The notes under the pieces are model-generated. The model was not told where the DNA came from. It ran no database searches and saw only the letters and a program-made list of their open reading frames with translations. A program made the translations under genes and the position numbers. A stretch of 56,976 nt of DNA, from contig CALFZM010000200.1 of NCBI GenBank assembly GCA_937952235.1, positions 1 through 56,976 on the forward strand. The letters run 5' to 3'. This DNA is from an uncultured Opitutia bacterium (lineage in GTDB: Bacteria; Verrucomicrobiota; Verrucomicrobiia; Opitutales; Opitutaceae). Shown piece by piece: positions 51,478-56,976 of the stretch (position 1 is the stretch's first letter; every line of letters starts with the position of its first letter).

Positions 51478-51699
51478 ATGCACCCGCTCCTCTTTGCCGG
51501 CCTTGGCCTCGGTTTCATCCTCATGGGTGCGGGGCTCTACGCGCTCACGCTGCGGAAGCCGAAGCCGACGCCCGCCCAGCCGACCAAGGCGCAACTGCGC
51601 GAGCAGGCGGCGCTGGCCGAGGAGAACAAGAAGATGCGGCTGGCGGCCGGTGGCGCGGCCGGGCTCGGGGCCGTGTTCCTGGTGCTGATGCTTTTCTGA
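51478..51699 (+). CDS. Small two-helix membrane protein within the nuo operon
   Basis: A protein of 73 residues, not a known Nuo subunit. The first helix is LLFAGLGLGFILMGAGLYAL (~4-23); a charged, proline-containing middle follows (RKPKPTPAQPTKAQLREQAA, with LAEENKKMR), then a second helix, AAGGAAGLGAVFLVLMLF, at the C-terminus. It sits 12 bp after nuoG and its stop is 1 bp before the nuoH ATG, so it is firmly part of the operon. It may be an accessory or assembly subunit of complex I. No family is recognised. Confidence 0.75.
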   Translation: MHPLLFAGLGLGFILMGAGLYALTLRKPKPTPAQPTKAQLREQAALAEENKKMRLAAGGAAGLGAVFLVLMLF

Positions 51700-51700
51700 A

Positions 51701-52867
51701 ATGATCGAGTTCTACACCAGTCTTCATCCGGTCGTGCAGGGGGTGCTCAAGGGCCTTGCCGTGATCATGGTGATCTTCCCGATCGGCGGGGCGTGCTCGA
51801 TGGCGGAACGCAAGGTGTCGGCCTGGATCCAGGGCCGGCCCGGCCCCAACCGCGCGATCGTGCCCTGGGTCGCGTGGGTGCCGTTGATCGGCCCCTTCCT
51901 CCAGCGGCTCGGTATTTTCCACGTGATGGCGGATGGCGGGAAGATGCTCTTCAAGGAGGACGCGCTGCCCGGGCACGTGAACAAGTTCTACTTCGTGCTC
52001 GCGCCGATCATCGCGATGATTCCGGCCCTCACGACGGTCACGGCGGTGCCGTTCGGCGCGTACCTCGACCAGGCGGGGAAGGTGATCCCGCTCGCGCTGG
52101 CCAACGTCGACATCGGCATGCTCGCGGTCTTCGCGGTGTCGTCGCTCGGCGTGTATTCCTTGATCCTCGCCGGCTGGGCCTCGAACTCGAAGTATCCCTT
52201 CCTCGGCGGCGTGCGCGCCTCGGCGCAGCTCATCTCGTACGAGCTGTCGATGACGCTCTCGGTCGTGCCGGTGTTCCTGTGGGTCAACGCGCCCGGCCGC
52301 GACGCCTCGCTCGGGTTCGCGCGGGTCGTCGAGTTCCAGAGCCAGCCCGGATTCCTCGGGGGAATGTGGTTCGTGTTCCTGATGCCGGTGTCGGCCTTCA
52401 TCTTCATGACGGCGCTGTTCGCCGAGACGAACCGCCAGCCGTTCGACATGCCGGAATCGGAGGCCGACCTCGTCGGCGGCTTCCACACCGAGTACGGCGC
52501 CTTCAAGTGGGGACTCTTCTTCGTCGCGGAGTACGCGCACATGCTGATCGGCTCGGGCGTGTTCACGCTGCTCTTCCTGGGCGGCTGGAATCCGCTGCCC
52601 TGGATCCCGCTCGGCCAGCTCGTCGATTGGCTCGCCGGGTTCTCGCCCCTGGCCGCGCACCCGGTCTTCGTCGGCGCGCTCTCGATCGGCATCTTCCTCG
52701 GGAAGGTGCTCGCCCTAATCTTCTTCTTCATGTGGGTGCGCTGGACCGTGCCGCGCTTCCGCTACGACCAGGTGATGGAGATCGGCTGGAAGAAGCTGCT
52801 GCCGCTCTCGATCGCCAACCTCATCTTCTACGCGGCCGCGATCGCGTTCATCCAACCCCGGCTTTGA
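51701..52867 (+). CDS. nuoH: NADH-quinone oxidoreductase subunit H
   Basis: A protein of 388 residues with about eight membrane helices, the subunit joining the quinone cavity to the membrane arm. Conserved segments: MAERKVSAWIQGRPGPNRA, HVMADGGKMLFKED, FAETNRQPFDMPESEADLVG with the functional acidic loop, FHTEYGAFKWGLFFVAEY and RWTVPRFRYDQVMEIGWKKL. It is somewhat longer than E. coli NuoH (325), mainly through a loop near GWNPLPWIPLGQLVDWLAG. Confidence 0.96.
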   Translation: MIEFYTSLHPVVQGVLKGLAVIMVIFPIGGACSMAERKVSAWIQGRPGPNRAIVPWVAWVPLIGPFLQRLGIFHVMADGGKMLFKEDALPGHVNKFYFVLAPIIAMIPALTTVTAVPFGAYLDQAGKVIPLALANVDIGMLAVFAVSSLGVYSLILAGWASNSKYPFLGGVRASAQLISYELSMTLSVVPVFLWVNAPGRDASLGFARVVEFQSQPGFLGGMWFVFLMPVSAFIFMTALFAETNRQPFDMPESEADLVGGFHTEYGAFKWGLFFVAEYAHMLIGSGVFTLLFLGGWNPLPWIPLGQLVDWLAGFSPLAAHPVFVGALSIGIFLGKVLALIFFFMWVRWTVPRFRYDQVMEIGWKKLLPLSIANLIFYAAAIAFIQPRL

Positions 52868-52895
52868 TCACATGCCACGCCTTTCGATCCATTGG

Positions 52896-52951
52896 CCCAC
52901 GGAAAACACGGAAGCGAATTCCGTCCCCGTGTATTCCATGTGTTCCGTGGG
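52896..52951. repeat. CCCACGGAAAACACGGAA inverted repeat, nuoH-nuoI spacer
   Basis: Left arm 52896-52913 (CCCACGGAAAACACGGAA) and right arm 52934-52951 (TTCCATGTGTTCCGTGGG) pair with few mismatches over a 20-nt loop. The remaining ~70 bp of the spacer before nuoI hold nothing recognised. Confidence 0.8.
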
Positions 52952-53022
52952 CTATCTTGTCGCCCGCAAGCCGCGGCTCGGCGCGCGCGGTGAGATCCGT
53001 GGTTAACTGACACCCAACGTCC

Positions 53023-53568
53023 ATGGCCACTCCCGTCATCGTCGAACGCAAGCCGCTCACCTTCGCCGAGCGCACGTACGTCCCGCAGATCCTCGCCGGG
53101 TTGAAGACGACGTGGCAGCACCTCGTGAAGCCGAAGGAGACGCTCGAGTATCCGGAGCAGCGGCCCGCGATCCCGCCCGGTTACCGGGGTGTGCCGACGC
53201 TGGTGAAGGATCCGCACGGCCGGGAAAAATGCGTCTCCTGCCAGCTCTGCGAGTTCGTCTGTCCGCCGAAGGCGATCCGGATCACGCCCGGCGAGATTCC
53301 GCCCGGCGCGCCTACGCGGCATGTCGAGAAGGCGCCGAAGGAGTTCGAGATCGACATGCTGCGCTGCATCTACTGCGGCATGTGCCAGGAGGTCTGCCCG
53401 GAGGAGGCGATCTTCCTGCAGAACCAGTATTCGATGACCGGGTACACCCGGGAGGAGATGGTGAACAACAAGGTCCGGCTCTACGAACTGGGCGGCACGC
53501 TGCCGGACCAGCACTTGAAGTGGGACAAGAAGAAGGACGCCGAAGTCCACGGCAACGACCGGCACTGA
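53023..53568 (+). CDS. nuoI: NADH-quinone oxidoreductase subunit I
   Basis: A protein of 181 residues, the 23-kDa subunit with clusters N6a and N6b. The two ferredoxin motifs are CVSCQLCEFVCPPKAIRI and CIYCGMCQEVCPEEAIFL, joined by a segment ending FEIDMLR. The opening AERTYVPQILAGLKTTWQHL provides the usual amphipathic helix. nuoJ starts 2 bp after the stop, so the two are coupled. Confidence 0.97.
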   Translation: MATPVIVERKPLTFAERTYVPQILAGLKTTWQHLVKPKETLEYPEQRPAIPPGYRGVPTLVKDPHGREKCVSCQLCEFVCPPKAIRITPGEIPPGAPTRHVEKAPKEFEIDMLRCIYCGMCQEVCPEEAIFLQNQYSMTGYTREEMVNNKVRLYELGGTLPDQHLKWDKKKDAEVHGNDRH

Positions 53569-53570
53569 AA

Positions 53571-54086
53571 ATGAGCGACCTTCTCTTCAACGTCTTCGCC
53601 GTCTTCACCCTCGCCACCGCCGCGGGCGTGGTGCTGAACCGCAACGCCGTCAACGCCGCGCTCTGCCTCATGCTGTCGCTCGTCGGCGTCGCCGGGCTTT
53701 TCGTCGGGCTCGAGGCCTACCTGCTCGCGTTCCTCGTGCTGCTGGTCTACGCGGGCGCGATCGTCGCGCTGTTCCTCTTCATCGTGATGCTGCTCGACAC
53801 CCGCGGCGACCCGCGGCCGACGCTGCACAAGCTGCCGATCCTGGCCCGGATCCTCGCGATCGGGCTCGTCGCCGCCGGCGTGGCCTCGTTCCTGACCCGC
53901 GGCCAGCTCCCGTCGCCCGACCCCGCCTCGGTCCCGGCCCTCGGCGGGACGCTCAAGCTGTACGCCTACCAGCTTTTCACCACCTACCTGCTGCCCGTGC
54001 AGGTCCTCGGCTTCCTGCTGCTGATCGCGATGCTCGGCGTCATCGTGCTGAGCAAGAAGTTCGAAGGGCTGGAGGACATCAAATGA
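53571..54086 (+). CDS. nuoJ: NADH-quinone oxidoreductase subunit J
   Basis: A protein of 171 residues with five membrane helices. LFVGLEAYLLAFLVLLVYAG carries the conserved glutamate and the pi-bulge helix region (YAGAIVALFLFIVMLL). Longer frames upstream only overlap nuoI in another frame; ATG 53571 was chosen. A GTAGCGAG-type repeat separates it from nuoK. Confidence 0.96.
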   Translation: MSDLLFNVFAVFTLATAAGVVLNRNAVNAALCLMLSLVGVAGLFVGLEAYLLAFLVLLVYAGAIVALFLFIVMLLDTRGDPRPTLHKLPILARILAIGLVAAGVASFLTRGQLPSPDPASVPALGGTLKLYAYQLFTTYLLPVQVLGFLLLIAMLGVIVLSKKFEGLEDIK

Positions 54087-54090
54087 GGAG

Positions 54091-54237
54091 GTGCGAGCAG
54101 CGCGTGGCGGGTAGCGAGCATTGCGCGGCGCGTGCTGGTAGTCGCTTGGACCGCTCACCGGCAATCACCGGGGTTTCCGTGGGTGCGATGCTTGGGCGTT
54201 TGTCTACTCGCTGCTCGCTACCCGCTACTCGCTACTT
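54091..54237. repeat. GTAGCGAG-type inverted repeat, nuoJ-nuoK spacer
   Basis: The left arm (54091-54120) includes GCGGGTAGCGAGCATTGCGC; the right arm (54204-54237) holds CTACTCGCTGCTCGCTACCC then GCTACTCGCTACTT. The loop is ~80 nt, longer than in the other copies. The right arm ends 12 bp before the nuoK ATG. Confidence 0.85.
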
Positions 54238-54249
54238 CCTTCCCCAGCC

Positions 54250-54558
54250 ATGATCCCCGCGACGCTCAACGGCTACCTCTTCCTCAGCGTGGCGCTTTTC
54301 GCCATCGGGCTGCTTGGCGTGCTCATCCGCCGCAACACCCTCGTGGTCTTCATGTGCCTCGAGCTGATGCTGGTGGCCTCGACGCTGGCGCTGGTCGCGT
54401 TCTCGCGGTTCAACGGCACCATGGACGGGAACGTGTTCGTCTTCTTCATCCTCACCGTGGCCGCGGCCGAGGTGGCCGTCGGCCTCGCGCTCATCGTCGC
54501 GCTGTTCCGCAAGCGGCAGACGATCCAGATCGACGAACTCAACACGCTGAAGCACTGA
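54250..54558 (+). CDS. nuoK: NADH-quinone oxidoreductase subunit K
   Basis: A protein of 102 residues with three membrane helices. The two conserved membrane glutamates are in FMCLELMLVAS and AAEVAVGLALIVALF. ATG 54250 gives a standard N-terminus (YLFLSVALFAIGLLGVL). It is separated from nuoL by another GTAGCGAG-type repeat. Confidence 0.97.
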   Translation: MIPATLNGYLFLSVALFAIGLLGVLIRRNTLVVFMCLELMLVASTLALVAFSRFNGTMDGNVFVFFILTVAAAEVAVGLALIVALFRKRQTIQIDELNTLKH

Positions 54559-54597
54559 ACGACAGCGCATGGCGGACGCATCTTCATCTCCTGTGAA

Positions 54598-54708
54598 ACG
54601 TAGCGAGCATCGCGTGGCGAGTAGCAACCATCCCGCAGCGGAGGCTGAGGGCCGCCCCGGCTGTTTCCAGGAAAAGGGCGGGTCTACGCGCTACCCGCTA
54701 CCCGCTCC
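54598..54708. repeat. GTAGCGAG-type inverted repeat, nuoK-nuoL spacer
   Basis: The left arm (54598-54625) includes GTAGCGAGCATCGCGTGGCG; the right arm (54684-54708) reads CTACGCGCTACCCGCTACCC GCTCC. It is the most diverged of the four copies. The right arm ends 15 bp before the nuoL ATG. Confidence 0.8.
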
Positions 54709-54723
54709 TGGCTCCTTCCCGGC

Positions 54724-56616
54724 ATGACTCCCCTGCAGCAAGCCCTTCTCGTCCTGCTCCTGCCGCTGGGTTCCGCGGCGGTGATCGCGCTGTTCCTGCG
54801 CCGCGCCGGCGGAATGGCGTCCGCGCTCGCGACCGCCACGGCGGCGGCGATCGCGGCACTCGCGCTCATGCTGGCGCTCGGTGGCGCGCGCTTCGCGTCG
54901 GCCCACGAGTGGCTGCGCCTGGGCGACTTCGCGCTCCAGCTCGGAGTGAAGTTCGACGACCTCGCCGCGCTCATGCTCACGATCGTGGGCGTCGTCGGGC
55001 TGTGCGTGCACGTGTTCTCGCTCGGCTACATGCACGACGACGCGGCCCGGGCGCGCTACTTCGGCGGCCTCTCGATCTTCATGTTTTCGATGATCGGCAT
55101 CGTGCTGGCCGACAATCTTTTCATGATGTTCATCTTCTGGGAGCTCGTCGGTTTCAGCTCCTGGCTGCTGATCAATCATTACCTGCACCGGCAGTCGGCC
55201 GCGGACGCCTCGAAGAAGGCGTTCATCGCGAACCGGGTCGGCGACTTCGGCTTCCTGCTCGGCATCGTGTGGTGCCAGGCGCAGTTCGGCACCACGAATC
55301 TCGAGGCGCTCGAGGCCGCGGTGGGAGGCGGGGCGGGTCCCGCGATCGCCGCCGGCATCCCGCTCCTGCTCTTCTGCGGGGCGGTGGGCAAGTCGGCGCA
55401 GTTGCCGCTGCACGTGTGGCTGCCCGACGCCATGGAGGGCCCGACGCCGGTGTCGGCGCTGATCCATGCCGCGACGATGGTGGCGGCGGGCATCTACATG
55501 CTGTGCCGGATCAATGTCCTCATGGTGCCCGACGCGCTCAGCGTCATCCTGTGGGTCGGCACGGCCACCGCGCTCTACGCCGCTTTGTGTGCGATCACGC
55601 AGCGGGACATCAAGAAGGTCCTGGCGTACTCGACGCTCTCGCAGCTCGGCTACATGGTGGCGGCCTTCGGCCTCGGCTCGCTCACGGTGTCGCATGGTGA
55701 TCACTCGCACGTGTTCGCGGCGGGCGTGGGCGCGGCGATGTTCCACCTGACGACGCATGCGTTCTTCAAGGCGCTGCTGTTCCTCGGCGCCGGCTCGGTG
55801 ATCCACGCCTGCCATCACGAGCAGGACATCTTCCGCATGGGCGGCCTGGCGAGGAAGCTGCCGGTCACGTTCCTCACCTTCACCATCGGCGTGCTGGCGA
55901 TCATCGGCACGCCGTTCCTCGCGGGGTTCTTCTCGAAGGACGCGATCCTCTACCTCGCGCTGGCGAAGCATCCGGCGGTGTTTGCCCTGCTGGCGCTCAC
56001 CGCGGTGCTCACCTCGTTCTACATGGTGCGGCTGTGGAAGCTGGTCTTCCTGGGCGCGCCGCGCAGCGAGGAGGCGGATCACGCGCACGAAGGCGGGCTC
56101 GCGCTCACGGCGCCGCTCGTCGTGCTCGCCGTGCTGTCGGTGATCGGCGGCTACGGCTGGTTCTACAGCGTCGTTTTCCGCGGCGCCTTTGATGCGGTGA
56201 TCGGGCAGGTGGCACATCCCGAGGGGTCGGACCACCTGGTGGTGCTGGGCACGTCGCTCGCCGTGCTCGCGGTGGGCGCGCTCGCGGCGTTCGTGCTTTA
56301 CCGGCCGGCGCCGGACGACGCCCTCGCGGCGAAGTCGCCGGGCCTGTTCGGCCTGCTGGGCGCGCTGAAGGCCTCGTTCGACAAGCTTTACGACTACTAC
56401 GTGGCCAAGGTGCAGCAGCGGTTCGCCATGCTGCTGAACTTCCTCGAGCAGGTGCTGCTGGCCGGGCTCATCGTCCGGGGCCTGGCCGGCATCGTGGGCC
56501 TCTTCGGCCTGGGCGCGCGGGCGCTGCACGTGGGCAACGCCAACGCCTATGCCTACTGGTTCCTGCTCGGCGCCGCGGCGCTCTGGCTGGCCGCCGCGGG
56601 CGTGCTGAAACTCTGA
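54724..56616 (+). CDS. nuoL: NADH-quinone oxidoreductase subunit L
   Basis: A protein of 630 residues, an antiporter-like proton-pumping subunit. Key residues: the helix-5 glutamate in IFWELVGFSSWLLI, lysine in GAVGKSAQLPLHVWLPDAMEG split across the broken helix, ALIHAATMVAAGIYM, and TQRDIKKVLAYSTLSQLGYM. The C-terminal part has the long amphipathic helix region (FDKLYDYYVAKVQQRFAMLL) plus a final anchor. nuoM starts 7 bp later. Confidence 0.97.
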   Translation: MTPLQQALLVLLLPLGSAAVIALFLRRAGGMASALATATAAAIAALALMLALGGARFASAHEWLRLGDFALQLGVKFDDLAALMLTIVGVVGLCVHVFSLGYMHDDAARARYFGGLSIFMFSMIGIVLADNLFMMFIFWELVGFSSWLLINHYLHRQSAADASKKAFIANRVGDFGFLLGIVWCQAQFGTTNLEALEAAVGGGAGPAIAAGIPLLLFCGAVGKSAQLPLHVWLPDAMEGPTPVSALIHAATMVAAGIYMLCRINVLMVPDALSVILWVGTATALYAALCAITQRDIKKVLAYSTLSQLGYMVAAFGLGSLTVSHGDHSHVFAAGVGAAMFHLTTHAFFKALLFLGAGSVIHACHHEQDIFRMGGLARKLPVTFLTFTIGVLAIIGTPFLAGFFSKDAILYLALAKHPAVFALLALTAVLTSFYMVRLWKLVFLGAPRSEEADHAHEGGLALTAPLVVLAVLSVIGGYGWFYSVVFRGAFDAVIGQVAHPEGSDHLVVLGTSLAVLAVGALAAFVLYRPAPDDALAAKSPGLFGLLGALKASFDKLYDYYVAKVQQRFAMLLNFLEQVLLAGLIVRGLAGIVGLFGLGARALHVGNANAYAYWFLLGAAALWLAAAGVLKL

Positions 56617-56623
56617 CGACGCG

Positions 56624-56976
56624 ATGAGCAACCTGCCTTTCGATCCCCTGCTGGCGTCCATCGCGATCCCGCTCGCGCTGGCCCTGCTCATCGCGCTCGG
56701 GCTGCCGAAGCGCTGGTCGGTGCGGCTGTCGTACGTCGCTTTTGCGGCGCCGCTGCTGCTGTCGCTGCACACCTGGTGGCACTTCAACGGCGTGCCGCAC
56801 ACGAGCGGCTACGCCTTCCTCACGTCGTACGACACCGGCCTCGCGAGCCTCGGCATCAGCCTGAAACTCGGCCTCAACGGGATCTCGATGCCGCTCTTCG
56901 CGATGGCGGGCATCGTGGGCTTCGCGGCGGGCCTGTACGCGATCCAGTCGCAGGCCGAGCGGCTCAAGCCGTGGAC
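56624..56976 (+). CDS. nuoM: NADH-quinone oxidoreductase subunit M, N-terminal part (cut by window edge)
   Basis: The first 117 codons are visible. MSNLPFDPLLASIAIPLALA opens a membrane helix; LGISLKLGLNGISMPLFAM is the typical NuoM GxDGIS-like segment (here LGLNGIS). It lies 7 bp after nuoL in the normal L-M order. Assigned from position and this motif; the conserved lysines lie outside the window. Confidence 0.88.
   Translation, partial: MSNLPFDPLLASIAIPLALALLIALGLPKRWSVRLSYVAFAAPLLLSLHTWWHFNGVPHTSGYAFLTSYDTGLASLGISLKLGLNGISMPLFAMAGIVGFAAGLYAIQSQAERLKPW

Overview
The window looks like chromosomal DNA from a high-GC member of the Verrucomicrobiota, most like Opitutaceae. This is inferred from gene content: planctomycete/verrucomicrobial heme proteins (DUF1549/DUF1553, DUF1587-DUF1592-DUF1585) paired with DUF1501 or DUF1552 partners, two formylglycine sulfatases, very large TonB receptors (one with an N-terminal TPFEV motif), few Shine-Dalgarno sites, and many short palindromic intergenic repeats. 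No phage, transposase or CRISPR array was seen.

Left part (1-18.6 kb). A translationally coupled trio (PEP-utilising enzyme, GNAT acetyltransferase, AMP-forming acyl ligase) faces a PQQ-propeller protein and a coupled sulfotransferase-P450 pair. Next come SufU-SufS for iron-sulfur assembly, a creatininase fused to acetyltransferase domains, a secreted amidohydrolase, a lipoprotein cyclophilin, a membrane acyltransferase, and a coupled histidine kinase-response regulator pair whose sensor appears to carry OB-fold-like domains.

Middle (18.7-44.2 kb). This is a sulfated-glycan type locus. It holds a heme DUF1549/1553 protein with a DUF1501 partner and a second small heme protein; a sulfatase; a TonB receptor, six-hairpin protein and DUF4038 glycosidase-like protein on the minus strand; a divergent GH29 fucosidase-like enzyme with a LacI regulator; and a minus-strand unit of TonB receptor, sulfatase, DUF1552 and DUF1592-type heme protein. 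Together these suggest uptake and breakdown of a sulfated, probably fucose-containing polysaccharide. The heme/Tat protein pairs have no assigned chemistry.

Right part (44.3-57 kb). Three tandem ~100-bp repeats abut tRNA-Ser(GGA). A complex I operon follows: nuoB-C-D-E-F-G, a small two-helix membrane protein, then nuoH-I-J-K-L and the start of nuoM. nuoA is not at the head of the operon. Six of its spacers hold inverted-repeat elements from three sequence families. Four of the six are one GTAGCGAG-type element in the same orientation, and one of these supplies the stop codon of nuoE.

Other dispersed repeats include a ~135-bp element with terminal inverted repeats and an internal hairpin (four copies) and a paired hairpin element that shares its TGGGGACA loop core.
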